Source of the DNA: Neocallimastix lanati (nom. inval.)
Taxonomy: Eukaryota > Neocallimastigomycota > Neocallimastigomycetes > Neocallimastigales > Neocallimastigaceae
DNA length: 64,000 bases
Direction of reading: 5' to 3'
Assembly: GCA_016946835.1 (NCBI GenBank)
Contig: JACVTC010000089.1
Coordinates: 64,001 to 128,000, forward strand
Made by a program: the position numbers and the translations under genes. Under the pieces are notes generated by a model. That model searched no databases. It saw only the letters and a program-made list of their open reading frames with translations, and was not told the origin of the DNA. Shown piece by piece: positions 1 through 11,896 of this stretch; within the stretch, counting starts at the first letter, position 1; every line of letters starts with the position of its first letter.

Positions 1-1
1 C

Positions 2-2464
2 TTAGATGACTTTGTTATTTCTTACATAGACGATATATTAATTTATTCTAATAGTTTAGAGGAACATCATGAACACGTTAAAAAGGTGCTTTAAAAATTA
101 TTAGAAAATAACTTGTACATTAAATTAGAGAAACGTGAATTCGATGTTACTGAAACCACTTTCCTTGGTTACATTTTATCAAAAGATGGTTTGAAAGTTG
201 ATCCTGAAAAGGTTAAAGCTATTCTAGATTGGCCTGTTCCTTCTAATGTAAAGGAAATACAATCATTTATTGGATTATGTAATTATTATAGAATTTTTAT
301 CAAGGATTTTGCTAAGATTGCGCGGCCCTTACATAAACTTACCAGGAAAAATGTTCCATTTCTCTGGGGTTCTGATCAACAAAAATCCTTTGATAAATTA
401 AAAGAACTTTTTACTTCTGCTCCAATTTTAAGAAATCCTGATAGTAACAAACCTTTCATTGTGGAAACTGATGCTTCTAATTTCGCTGTTGGAGCTATAC
501 TTTCCCAAGAATTTGATGGTCAGTTACACCCAATTGCTTTTATTTCTACCAATCTAACCAAATCTCAACTAAATTACCCCATTTATGATAAAGAGCTTCT
601 TGCAATTAAAGTTGCTTTGGAAGAATGGCGTCATTACCTTGAAGGTGCTCGCCATCCATTTACTATTTATACCGATCATAAAAACCTTACTTTTCCTAGG
701 AAGCCTGAGCTACTTTCTCAACGACAAATTCGTTGGTATGAATTTCTTTCTCGTTTCGATTTTAATCTTGTGTATCGTTCTGGTAAAAAATCTAGTAAAC
801 CAGATATTTTGTCAAGAAGAAGTGATCATTTATTTGATTGTTCTCGCGATGTTTCTTGTTGTGTTATTAATCGTAACTCATGTGACGAGTCCTTAATTAA
901 TTCTATTTTGAAATCTTTAAATAATGATGATCTTTTTATAAAAATTAAATCCTTTATTTTAAATAATAGTAATGTTAATCCACCTATTAAATTTATTGAT
1001 AAGTGTAAAATTGATAAGGAAGGTTTCTTACTTTTTGATAACTTAATTTATGTCCCTCAGAATCTTCGCACAAGAGTTCTTGAAATACACCATGACTCTG
1101 TTACTGCTGGTCTTTTCGGTGTACGCAAAACATTTGATTTGATTAATCGTAACTCTTGGTGGCCTAAGTTACGTAATGATGTTAAAGAGTTTGTTAAGTC
1201 CTGTGAAACTTGCTGCAAAGCTAAAGTTCCAAGACATAAACCCTACGGTCTTTTATCTCCTTTGTCTACCCCCGACAGACCATGGTCAGACATCTCCATG
1301 GATTTTATTGTTGAATTACCGAAATTCAAAGATATGACCACTGTCATGACTGTTGTAGATAGATTGACTAAAATGGCTCATTTTATTCCTTTACGTTGTC
1401 TTTCTACTGCTTCAATTGCTGCCGATTCTTTTATTAACCATATCTTTAGGTTACATGGCTTTCCTGATTCCATTGTTTCGGATAGAGGTACGCAATTTAC
1501 TTCTGATTTTTGGAATCGTCTTTGCGAATTATTAAACATTAAGTTGTCATTCTCCACTTCGAACCATCCGCAGACTGATGGTCAAACGGAGAGGGTGAAC
1601 GGAATATTGGAACAATATCTCCGTTGTTTCATAAATGAAAGACAAAATAATTGGGTTGACTTGTTGCCTTTTGCTGAGTTTGCTTATAATAATACTTTGC
1701 AACAATCAATCGATCAATCACCGTTTTTTGCAAACTATGGATTTAACCCAAAATTTAGTCTAGAAATTCCTTCTTTAGATAGTCCTCATAGAGCTGATGT
1801 TAGAGTAAAAGATATAAATGAAAATATTAAATTTTTAAAGGAAAATTTAGAGTCAGCTAAAGAAACCTATAAAAAGTATGCTGATTTCAAAAGATTACCC
1901 ACGCCAGATTTTGAAGTTGGTAAAAAAGTTTGGTTACTCAAAGGAAATACAACTAAGAATGTAAAAAGGAAATTAGCATACCAAATGCTTGGTCCATTTG
2001 AAATTGTGAAGAAAGTTAGTTCATTAGCCTACGAACTCAAATTACCAAGTAATATGCGTTGTCACCCTGTTTTCCATGTATCTTTACTGGAACCATATTA
2101 TGAAAATGAATTTGCTAATAGAAATAATAGGAAAAGAAAGAATATTAAGTTAACTACCGATACCATAGATAAGATTTCTGAAAGAATTATTGATATGAGG
2201 ACATATAGAGGAAAAAATTGTTTCCTCGTATCTTGGAAAGGCCTAAATTCTGTTGAAGATTCTTGGATCGATGAAGATCAAATTTACGATAGATAGCTAA
2301 TTCAAGAGTACTTTCGTAAATCTAAAAGGAATAAACGAAATAATGTGGTTGATGATGGTGATAAAGATTTTAATGAAGAATACATTAGGCATAAATATCA
2401 ACCATTTATAATTGACATTCCTTCCCGGAGATTGAACTCTATAGTTCGCAGGAGCTCAACTTAA
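2..2464 (+). pseudogene. Ty3/gypsy chromovirus pol, 3' part, two in-frame stops
   Basis: This is the pol region of an LTR retrotransposon, entering the window inside reverse transcriptase (YIDD box at about 23-37). One frame then encodes the rest of RT, RNase H (ETDASNFAVGAIL; YTDHKNL), integrase with an HHCC finger (about 1088-1220) and a DDE core (MDFIVELP, DRGTQFTSDFW, HPQTDGQTERVNG), and a C-terminal chromodomain (about 2180-2320; FLVSWKGL, then EDSWIDE). The frame is broken by TAA at 92-94 inside RT and TAG at 2294-2296 inside the chromodomain. Coding similarity resumes in the same frame after each stop and ends at TAA 2462-2464. The purine-rich tract at 2464-2474 and the LTR follow directly, as is usual for this superfamily. 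The chromodomain places it among chromoviruses. It is most likely a recently inactivated copy; stop suppression is the less likely alternative. Confidence 0.9.
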
Positions 2465-2474
2465 AGGGCGAGAA

Positions 2475-3243
2475 TGTAAAGATTTAATAAAATCTTTAAT
2501 AATTAATTATTACATAATCAATTAATATAATAAAATTACATAAATTTATGATTTACGTATATGAAAATTAATTATAAATTTATGTAAACTTTTCATAAAG
2601 GAAAAATTATTATTTAAGTAATTTTGGATAATAACTTTAATCTAAATAATTTATTTTAGTTAATTTAGTTTAGTTTATTTAAAATAGTTATTCTATTTAA
2701 GTTAGTTAATTTAGTTTAGTTAGTTTAAAATACTTTAAAATTAATTTCGGAATAGTTTTAAATAGTTAAAATTAGTTTAAATAGTTTATAAAAATAGTTT
2801 TGAATTGTAAATATATAAACATTAGTATTAATAATATTTATATAATAAATATATAATAAATGAGTTGTTATTGAATTTAATTATTATTGTAAATAAGTTG
2901 AAAGCTTATTGAATTAATTATTGTTTAGTTTAGTTAATTATTATTTAATAAAATTATTAATAAATATTTTGTTTATAAATAAATAGTAATATATGTAAAT
3001 TAGATAGAAATAATATATTATAATGTAATAATGAAAAAATATAAATACATGTAAATTTCTATAATTAAATCGATGTATTAGTTATTGACTATATGATAGT
3101 TAATAACAAAAAAGAGATTTAATTTTTTTTTAATTAATAAAGATTATTTTATTTAAAAAAAAACGAATTTTTATTACGTGTTCTTTTTTATTTTGGTGTT
3201 AAAATTTGTTATTTGTAATCTGTTTCTGATAGAACTCTTTACA
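2475..3243 (+). repeat. 3' LTR of the chromovirus (769 bp)
   Basis: The LTR starts right after the polypurine tract. It is bounded by a perfect 8-bp inverted repeat, TGTAAAGA at the left end and TCTTTACA at the right, in the TG...CA form typical of LTRs. The 5' LTR lies outside the window, so the target duplication cannot be checked; the flanking bases on the right are AATAT. The element inserted into a Ty1/copia coding sequence, which begins immediately afterwards. Two more LTRs of this family occur at 3338-4041 and 6303-7072. Confidence 0.88.
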
Positions 3244-3248
3244 AATAT

Positions 3249-5375
3249 TATGACCTTTTCTGAAAAACAACCTAGAGGAAAACAAACAATTTCCACAAAG
3301 TGGGTTTTTGCAATTAAAAAAGATACAAGTAATAAAATGTAAAGATGTGATTATCCCAATCACATTTTAAATTAAAAATTTTTCTTGTGTAATTCAAAAA
3401 TGTAAATTATTCTTTGATTTATAAATAATAAACAAAGTAAATAAATCATATGAACTAAATTCTTGAATTATATTCTTTAAGCCACAAGACAAATTTTTAA
3501 TGTAATAATTTTTATAAAATTTAATTATGAGAAAACTATTGTTTTAAAATAATTTAAATGAATTAAAGTTTAAAACAAAATAAATTAATAATTTATTTTG
3601 TGAAAATTAAGTTTCAAAATTTAATCTTGACTCTTTTAACATTGTTTTTAAATCGAAAATAAATAAAGACTTATAATATTAAGATAATAAATAGATAATA
3701 AATATACTTAATTTTAATTATTTAGTATTTAGTTTAATTAATAATTATATTTTTCTAAATTTAGCTATAGTTTATAAATTTGTTATTTAATAAAATTCAT
3801 TAGGATAGTTTTATATTAAAATATATGTAATTTAAATAAAATAATATATTATCAATGTATTTAGGAAAAGATAAAATAGAAGATACTTTTCACATTTTTT
3901 TTCGATGTAATTGTTATTGAACAAATAACTATTAATAAATATTAAATATTAATAAAATATATTTTTTAAGAAATTTTTTTTAATAAAATAAAATTTACTG
4001 TGTCTTTGTTATTGTAATCTATTTTAGTGTCTCCTTTTACATAAAATTATTAAAAAATAAAAGCCAGACTTGTTGCAAGAGGTTTTGCCCAAAGATTCAG
4101 TATTGATTATGAGATTACATATAGTCCAGCCTTAAATACTGATTGTATAAAATTGATTCTTGCATATGCTGCCAAACTTCGATGAAATGTTTACCAATTA
4201 GATTTTAATTAAGCCTACCTAAATGCCCCATTAGACAAAGAAATTTACGTAGATATTTCATATGATGATAAAAACTACAGCAAAGGCTATTGGATACTGA
4301 ATATAGCATTGTAAGGTCTTTAATAATCAGGTCGCCAATGGAATAAATCAATTACAAAATTTTTAACTAAAAGAAAATTTCAACATTCTATTACTGATCT
4401 CTGTGTTTTCTTCAAAAAGTTTAAGGATAAATTAACTTATGTCATAGGACTTTATGTTGATGATATGCTAATTATAGGTGAAAATTTCGGGATTATTAAA
4501 ATTGCTTCAATAATTATAAAAAACCTTAAAATATCAAAATATGGATTTGCTGACTTTATATTAAAAATCAAAATAAAAAGAGAAGATAATGTCATTTGTA
4601 TCTAGATGTATTCATTGATAATCTGTTAAATAAATATAATATAAATAATAAAAGAAATATAAAAGCATCATGTGTAGGATATAAAATAATGAAAATAATG
4701 AACCTGTTGACAAAATTACATTCAAAAGTATTATCGCTTCTCTAATTTACCTTGCTAGATGTACAAGTCCAGGCATTGCATTTGTTGTTAATTTTTCAGC
4801 TAGGAAATTAGAAAATCCAACTCAAGCCGATTGGAAAATATTCAAATATTAGCATACTTAAATGGAACAAAACATTATAAAATAAGATATGACGGAAAAG
4901 GTAAAATAAATGTACATACAGATTCTTATTTTGCCGGTGATCCAAACGATAGAAAATCTATCTCAGGTCACATTATTTTAATGGGTACAAATACTATTTC
5001 ATGGTACTCCAAAAAATAAACAATTGTCGCAACATCTACCGTTGAAGCTGAATATTTAAGTACTATGGAATGTATTAAAAAAGTATTACATATTAAAAAT
5101 CTACTTTATGAATTATTCGGAAATAGAAATTATAGACATATACACAGATAATGAAGCATAGCAAAAGTATCAGTGAAGCAGGTCACGAAGCAGGTCACTT
5201 AAACCATAAGCTTATACATATTAGTGTTAGCTACCATTTTAACAATGAAAGTATATTAGATATATATGTTCAATTAAAATATATTAATACAAATGATAAG
5301 CTGGCCGATCCATTAACCAAAAACCTTAAAGGAAACAAAATAACAAATTTTACAAATAAAATTTGTATAAAATAA
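3249..5375 (+). pseudogene. Ty1/copia pol relic (RT-RNase H), interrupted by an LTR
   Basis: This is a decayed copia polyprotein. RT similarity begins at about 3249 (TKWVFAIKKD), is interrupted by the solo LTR at 3338-4041, and resumes at about 4061 (KARLVARGFAQ). It continues through LDFN-AYLNAPLDKEIYV, the active-site YVDDMLI at about 4452-4475, and the RNase H part (HTDSYFAGDPNDRKSISG, about 4913-4966; VEAEYLS; KLADPLTKNLKG), ending at TAA 5373-5375. Several stops and frameshifts are visible, for example TGA for an expected Trp near 4183 and TAA near 4207. The two longest open pieces are 4831-5019 and 5151-5375. The 5' half (gag, protease, integrase) is outside the window or displaced by the chromovirus. 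This copy cannot be functional. Confidence 0.88.
3338..4041 (+). repeat. Solo LTR inserted in the copia relic (704 bp)
   Basis: The sequence begins TGTAAAGATG and ends CTTTTACA. It is flanked on both sides by the 5-bp direct repeat TAAAA (3333-3337 and 4042-4046), which is the expected Ty3 target duplication. Its termini match those of the LTR at 2475-3243. Removing the LTR and one TAAAA rejoins the two halves of the copia RT reading. It is a solo LTR left by recombination, with no internal region. Confidence 0.85.
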
Positions 5376-5537
5376 AAAATTTAATTTGAGAGGAAGCGTT
5401 ATCATTATTAATATAAAGTTTTATTCTAGCTTAAGTTTAATGAAATATCAAATTAAATTATATTAAATATATTGTAATTACAAATTAAATATAAATTAAT
5501 ATATATATAGAACAAGCCATAATTAAATATAAAGACA
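5376..5537 (+). other. Probable 3' end or LTR start of the copia relic
   Basis: A purine-rich stretch (GAGAGGAAGCG, about 5388-5398) follows the copia stop codon in the position of a polypurine tract. A degraded 3' LTR may start here and be cut by the MULE at 5547, resuming after 10842. No clean TG...CA boundary is visible, so this is inference. Confidence 0.35.
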
Positions 5538-5546
5538 TGTAATTTT
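5538..5546. repeat. MULE target-site duplication, left copy
   Basis: TGTAATTTT directly precedes the left terminal inverted repeat of the MULE. It is identical to 10834-10842 beyond the right terminus. Confidence 0.82.
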
Positions 5547-5865
5547 GGGGGTGTGTCATTTCGAAAATTTTTATTACAAAAATTTGTATTTTGTTGTATT
5601 GCATTTCGGAAATCATGTCGTATTATAATGTAATAAATAAATAAATGAATAAATAAATTATAAATGAATAAATAAATTTTTAAATAATAATAAAAATAAT
5701 TAAGACAAACGTTTATTATGACTAAAAAAATTTTTTTTAGAAAATTAAATAAAAAAATATATATATATATATATAATTACTACATATATAAAATAATTAT
5801 TATATTTTTTTTTATTTTATTTTAAATATTATTATTAATACATTAATACCTTGTTTATATTATCA

Positions 5866-6302
5866 ACAGAAAATACAGATTGAATAAAATAAAATAAAAT
5901 AAATAGTAGAATATGAATATAAAGTACAGATTAAATAAAGTAAAATAAAATAAAATAAAATAAAATAAATAGTAGAATATGAATATAAAGTACAGATTAA
6001 ATAAAATAAAATAAAATAAAATAAATAGTAGAATATGAATATAAAGTACAGATTAAATAAAGTAAAATAAAATAAAATAAAATAAAATAAATAGTAGAAT
6101 ATGAATATAAAGTACAGATTAAATAAAATAAAATAAAATAAAATAAATAGTAGAATATGAATATAAAGTACAGATTAAATAAAATAAAATAAAATAAAAT
6201 AAATAGTAGAATATGAATATAAAGTACAGATTAAATAAAATAAAATAAAATAAAATAAATAGTAGAATATGAATATAAAGTACAGATTAAATAAAATAAA
6301 AT
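5866..6302 (+). repeat. Minisatellite, left half (about 55-60 bp unit)
   Basis: Tandem units have the pattern AATAGTAGAATATGAATATA, then AAGTACAGATTAAATAA, then a variable number of TAAAA steps. About seven units are visible. The LTR at 6303-7072 interrupts the array, which resumes at 7073. Confidence 0.9.
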
Positions 6303-7072
6303 TGTAAAGATATTATTAATATCTTTAAATAATTTTAATTAAATTTAATCATAAATTTAAGTAAAATTAAAATAAATTTATTTGAAATCACGTGTATAAA
6401 ATTATTGAAAATATTTTTAACATAATTTCGATTTTTTCCCAATCATACTAATAAATTAAAAATTTCTCTTGTGAAACTAGTATTTGAAAATCATTTCTTT
6501 TTATGTAATTTAATTTAAATAATAAGAGTTAAGGTTTTTCACAAGATAAATTAACAACATGAAACTACGCAATTAGTCATGTTGAAACTTACGGCATTTT
6601 ATGCTAAATTTATATTAAATAATTATGACAACTTTTATATTATTTTTAAATAGAAAATATATAATAAATTTACTAATAATATTTAAATAATAAATAAATA
6701 ATAAATGAACTCAATTAGAATTGATTATATTTATTTTAGTTATTAATTATAATTCTCTTTATTTAGTAATAGTTAATTATTTATTATTAGTTTAGGTTAG
6801 TATTGTTTTTAAATAAATAGCTAGATAATATAATTCAATAGGAATTATATATTATAAATGTAATAAGATAAAAATATAAATAGTTATCAAATTTCATGTA
6901 TTTTAATCGATGTAATTGTTAATAACGATTTCTTGTTAATAACACTTTAAAATAAATAAAGATTTAATATTTAAAAAATTAATAAAACTTGTTCTTTAAA
7001 ACTATTATTTTGTGTTTTAGTGTTATTATTGAAGTGTTGATTTATAATCTATTTTTTTACCAAAACTTTATA
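6303..7072 (+). repeat. Solo LTR inside the minisatellite (770 bp)
   Basis: The sequence begins TGTAAAGA and ends in a degenerate CTTTATA. It is flanked by the 5-bp duplication AAAAT (6298-6302 and 7073-7077). Its length and left terminus match the chromovirus LTR at 2475-3243, so it is the third LTR of this family in 5 kb. Because the array is low in complexity, the AAAAT duplication alone would be weak evidence; length and termini support it. Confidence 0.75.
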
Positions 7073-7745
7073 AAAATAAAATAAAATATAATAAAATAAA
7101 ATAAATAGTAGAATATGAATATATAGTACAGATTGAATAAAATAAAATAAAATAAAATAAAATAAATAGTAGAATATGAATATATAGTACAGATTGAATA
7201 AAATAAAATAAAATAAAATAAAATAAATAGTAGAATATGAATATATAGTACAGATTGAATAAAATAAAATAAAATAAAATAAAATAAATAGTAGAATATG
7301 AATATATAATACAGATTGAATAAAATAAAATAAAATAAAATAAAATAAATAGTAGAATATGAATATATAGTACAGATTGAATAAAATAAAATAAAATAAA
7401 ATAAATATTGAATGTAATAATATAAAAGTACATGTATATAAAATAAAATAAAATAAAATAAATATTGAATGTAATAATATAAAAGTACATGTATATAAAA
7501 TAAAATAAAATAAAATAAAATAAAATAAAATAAAATAAAATATAATATAATATAATAAAATAAAATAAAATAAAATAAAATAAAATAAAATATAATAAAA
7601 TATAATAAAATAAAATAAAATAAAATAAAATATAATAAAATATAATAAAATAAAATAAAATAAAATAAAATAAAATAAAATAAAATAAAATAAAATAAAT
7701 AGTAGAATATCAAATATAAAGTATAGATCGAATAAAATAAAATAA
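7073..7745 (+). repeat. Minisatellite, right half, grading into (TAAAA)n
   Basis: The same unit as at 5866-6302 resumes, here mostly in a version with ATATAGTACAGATTGAATAA. A variant repeat TAAATATTGAATGTAATAAT occurs at about 7405-7490, then a long TAAAA pentamer run to about 7690 and one further unit. Long minus-strand open frames here encode only Phe/Ile/Leu/Tyr repeats and are artefacts. Confidence 0.9.
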
Positions 7746-8169
7746 AATAAAATATAATATAATAATTATTTTATATATATAGGAATCTTATATATTTTAA
7801 TTTTTTTTATTTATTTTTCTAAAAAAAAAAAAAAAATTAGTTATAATAACGTTTGTCTTTTAATTATTATATTTTATTATAGTAAATAAAAAAATTTAAA
7901 TGAAAAGTAAATAATTTTAATTATTTATAATTCATATTTTCATAAACGATATATATATATTAATTTAAATGATATAAGAATTAAAAATTAAACCAATAAG
8001 AGTTGAGTAATTGATCCTATTAAAATAATTAATTATTTGCATAGTAAGATTTATAATGTTTGATCAATATGAATCAATTATTATTAAAATATAATAATAA
8101 CAATTATAATTTTAATAAAATAATAAAAATCTTTTATTGAATTTAATATTTTTAATAACATAATTAATT

Positions 8170-8400
8170 TTGAAAAGTATATTGATATTAATAAAATTTA
8201 TAATAATATAATATTGATATTGATATTAATAAAATTTATAATTATAATTGATATTGATATTAATAAAATTTATAATTATATAATATTGATATTGATATTA
8301 ATAAAATTTTTAATTATATAATATTGATATTGATATTAATAAAATTTATAATTATATAATATTGATATTGATATTAATAATATTTTAACTAGTATCAAAT
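8170..8400. repeat. Subterminal 38-bp tandem array of the MULE
   Basis: About five copies of a 38-bp unit starting ATTGATATTGATATTAATAA lie just 3' of the transposase gene, which runs on the minus strand. A degenerate array of the same motif in the opposite orientation follows the second MULE relic at about 48220-48440, so this looks like a family feature. Confidence 0.8.
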
Positions 8401-8639
8401 AAATCGGTTTTAGTTATAAATTACTTAATAAAAATAACTAAAAGATAATTTCTATTAAGAATATTAAATAAACACAATAGGTAAATAAATTTGTATTTTT
8501 CTAGCATTTTTTTATATTAAGATTATTTAATTATTATTTAAACGATTATAAATATAAATTAAAATAAATAAATTTTTATTTTTCTAGCATTTTTTTAAAT
8601 TAAGATTATTTATTTTAAATTAATATTTATATCGTTTAA

Positions 8640-10044
8640 ATCAATTAAACATTCTTTCCATAATTTAATTAATTCATTTCTGTTGCATCCATTATAAAAT
8701 AAATTTATTTTCTTACTTTTGTAATTTTCAATTAAAATTTTAATTTCATCAGTTGCACTAAATATTTTTTGCTTTTTTTTCCAATTTCCTTTAGTTCTCT
8801 TTTGATAATCATTATAAGATAAGTTTTCTTCTTCTTTTAATATATATATTAATTTATAAAATAAGGTTTATTTGGAAATATATTATTTAAGTAGCTATTA
8901 TAAGATTCTGATGCATTGTTTGTTAAATGCTCTATATTTTCATAATAATTCCAATTATTAACATTATACTTAAGTAAATAATTTTTATTAAAATATTCTA
9001 AAAATTGCAGAAAATTATTATACTTTTTTTTTGACAAATTCTTTTTATTATAATATAAATATCAAATATATAGTTAGGGTTTATAAACGGTAAGTTCGAA
9101 ATAGCTTTATAATAAATATATACATCATTATTATTCCTCACTTCATGATAACATAATATATTTTTTTGTTTTTCTAATGATCTTTTGTAATGCCAAACAC
9201 AATATTTAATATTTATATTGGGAAAAACTTTTTTTGCGGCATTAGATATACCTTGTTCAAAATCACAATGAAAATTAATTGTAGTAATTAATGTATTACT
9301 CCTAAATTAATTTGCTTTTTTTTTTATTTCTTTAAATAATGTTTCATATGTAGATTGTTTTTTATTTTTTAATATAGAAATGGAAGTAGTGTAAAACATA
9401 TTAAATTCCCCAACATAAGTTCTTGTTATAAATAACTGATAACTAAATTTCGGTGCTGCATAAAATGTACCGTCCGCAAATATATTTTTATGATAATTCG
9501 AAAATAAATATGCTTGGAATGGTGATTGAAAGATTATTAGATCAGTATTTTTAAATATCATAAAATTTTCATTTCTTTTAGTTTTATAATATTCTGATTC
9601 AATGGGAATATCATCAAAACTTTTTATGTTTGGAGGAAATTGTTTATTTATATTTCTTATTATTTGGGATCTAATTGTACTATATTCGGGACATATAAGT
9701 CCCATTTCTTGAGAAACGGCATTAAATATATGTTTAGGTTTTATATCCATAAGAATTGAATGTTTCTTAATTTCTTCCTTAGTTTTATGCTTTGCTACTG
9801 ATATAGACACATCAATTTCTTTTTCGAGATGGTTATGTAAACTTTCATATTTTAAAACCTCCTTTTTATAATTTAAAATAATTAAAGATTTACATTTATT
9901 TAAAGTCTTATATTCAGTGCATCTATAAATTTTTGATTTATCTTTCCTTTGAAATGAAAAATTAAATTTGTGTTTTTTATTAATAATAATTTGTTCATTT
10001 CCTCGATTTGTTTCACGTATTTCAATTTCTATATTGTCTTCCAT
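8640..10044 (-). pseudogene. MULE transposase, broken
   Basis: Reading on the minus strand, ATG at 10044 starts a FLYWCH-like zinc-finger region (about 9890-9990; YRCTEYK, K-C-K, ending H-N-H), then a linker (CPEYSTIRSQI) and the MULE catalytic domain. The first acidic residue is in FADGTFY (about 9470). The second is in FHCDFEQ (about 9260), followed by FPNINIKYCVWHYKRS, and the probable third is in TNNASESYN (about 8910-8935). The frame is interrupted by TAA at 9307-9309, a shift near 9218, another near 9050 and a stop at 8849. Recognisable C-terminal coding runs to about 8640 (YNGCNRNELIKLWK). The family is established; inactivity follows from the breaks. Confidence 0.85.
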
Positions 10045-10750
10045 TAATAATTAAAATTTTTCAATAAAATATTTTAATAAATATACTTTTAAATGCTTTG
10101 AAACTTTTTTTTTTTTTTTTTAATATTTAAAATAATAAACCTTTTTTTAATTAATTATATAATTATTTAAATAATTATTTAATTATTAATTATTTATTAT
10201 TTCTTTATTTACTATTTTATTTATTTATTTTTATTTTTATTTTTTATTTTTTATTTTATTTTATTTTTTTTATTTTATTTTATTTTTTTTATTTTTTAAT
10301 GCTTAAAAAATAAATTTTTATTTATTTTTATTTTATTTTTTAATGTTTAAAAAAGAAGTTTTCTTATTTCTTATTTTTATTTTATTTTTTAAGCATTAAA
10401 AAATAAAATGTTTATTTATTTTTATTTTATTTTTCAATGTTAAATAGAAATACCTAACCTAATTATTATTTATTGAAGTGTTGTATTTCGCCAAATTCTT
10501 GGTGGCTTATAAATTTTCGTCATAAAATATCACCACATTTATTATTCACGCCATATTGTGAATATATGGCTTTATTAAAAATTGTAGAAAAAATCCACAA
10601 AATTATGATACAATTAGATATAGGCCCACGTATGATTACGTGTTTGAAAATTTTTGAGAATTGTAATTTTATATAATTAATTAATTAATTATTATTCATT
10701 AAATTTTTAATAAAATTAAGTGGCTTAAAATTAAAAACATTTAAGCCATA
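10045..10750. other. Right arm of the MULE, AT-rich, no supported gene
   Basis: This stretch holds T-rich and TTTTA-rich simple sequence (10190-10440). A 67-codon plus-strand frame at 10473-10676 resembles nothing I know. The inverted motif TTTGGCGAAATAC (minus strand, about 10487-10499) also occurs at 19751 and 49459. I see no gene. Confidence 0.6.
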
Positions 10751-10833
10751 CAACAAAATACAAATTTATGTAATAAAAATTTTCGAAATGCACACTCCCC
10801 TTTTGTAATAAAAATTTTCGAAATGAACACTCT

Positions 10834-10842
10834 TGTAATTTT
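10834..10842. repeat. MULE target-site duplication, right copy
   Basis: TGTAATTTT directly follows the right terminal inverted repeat. It pairs with 5538-5546. Confidence 0.82.
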
Positions 10843-11896
10843 ATCTGTACTTTAAATCTTTTTTAACTATTTATTTATATTCAATAATAAATAATAAATT
10901 ATATTAATTAATAAACAATCCTTTATATATATGAAAATTTCATGTAAAAGAAAAATTTAATACATAAATATGAAAATAATAAGAATGTAAAAATTAATAT
11001 TTAATAAATAAAAGTGATTATTTTCCAAACAAATTTATTTTACTAAAAAATTTAAAAGATTATATATACATTATATATATATTAAATTTATTATGAAATT
11101 TATTTAAAATATTTTTAAAAATAAAAAGAAAATTTTTTATTAATTTAAAAAAAAAAAAAAATTAGAATATAGAATTGGTATTACAACCACCGGGTCCTAT
11201 CGAAAAAAAAATAACATTATTTAGGATGTTAGGTCACTCAAAGCTACAGTTATTAATAAAATCAGTATATGTGTAAATAATATAATAACTACAATCAATT
11301 AATAATAATAAATATATATTAATATTAAAATGTAATAAATTTATATAATTCATAAAAAAAATGTAAAAAAGGAATACTCATAAAATATTATAATATTATA
11401 ATAAATAAAACATTTATTTTTTTTTTGCATTTTTATTGGTTTAATAAATATAATCATATAGAAAATACCACGTGATTATTGATCATATATCAAAAATATA
11501 ATTGTCTAGAAGTAAAACGAATTATTTTAAAAAAAGGAAAAATACATAATATTTCTAACCTTTTTTTTTTTTTTTTTTTTTTTCTATTTAGTAATTTTTA
11601 AATAAATTAATATTAAATAATACTTATAATATTATTAAAACTAATTAATTAAATATTGTTTAAATTCATTAATCGAATCACACATTTAATAATATTAATT
11701 TAGAATTATTAATAAAATCAAGTTTTCAAAAAAAAAAAAAAAAAAAATACAATTAAATATTATTAAAGAATTAAATTATTTGAAAAAAATTATTTAAAGA
11801 AATTATAATATTATTTTCAAAATAAAATTATTTAATTGAATTTAAAAACAAGAATTCAAGCTGGCTTATAACAATTCAAATAAAAATAATAAAAAG
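10843..11896. other. Intergenic, AT-rich; probable copia LTR remainder at its start
   Basis: The first few hundred bases probably continue the sequence interrupted by the MULE. The rest is A/T homopolymers and the 5' flank of the ATPase gene. A short stretch at 11171-11200 resembles part of exon 3 of that gene (about 12411) but is too short to call. No gene is supported. Confidence 0.5.

Larger units (their letters stand above)
5547..10833 (-). mobile_element. Mutator-like (MULE) DNA transposon, 5.3 kb, non-functional copy
   Basis: The two ends are inverted repeats. The block at 5547-5600 is the near-exact reverse complement of 10750-10800; both contain the core CGAAAATTTTTATTAC. At the right end the terminal 32 bp is repeated once more (10801-10833). 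The element is flanked by a 9-bp direct duplication, TGTAATTTT (5538-5546 and 10834-10842), the size expected for MULEs. Inside lie a minisatellite (5866-7740) split by an LTR, a second tandem array (8170-8400) and a broken transposase on the minus strand (8640-10044). The element appears to have landed in copia-derived sequence. Confidence 0.85.

Noticed and set aside
7500-7700. CRISPR-like or telomere-like repeat
   Set aside because: The units are contiguous pentamers without unique spacers, in a eukaryotic transposon.
7057-7713. Long Phe/Ile/Tyr frame on the minus strand (and a second one in the same place)
   Set aside because: It is a translation of the TAAAA-rich minisatellite, with no protein-like composition.
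10473-10676. 67-codon frame in the right arm of the MULE
   Set aside because: It starts from a non-ATG codon and shows no similarity or second copy.
11171-11200. Possible duplicated Msp1 exon fragment (similar to about 12411)
   Set aside because: Only about 30 bp resemble each other, with no splice sites or flanking similarity.
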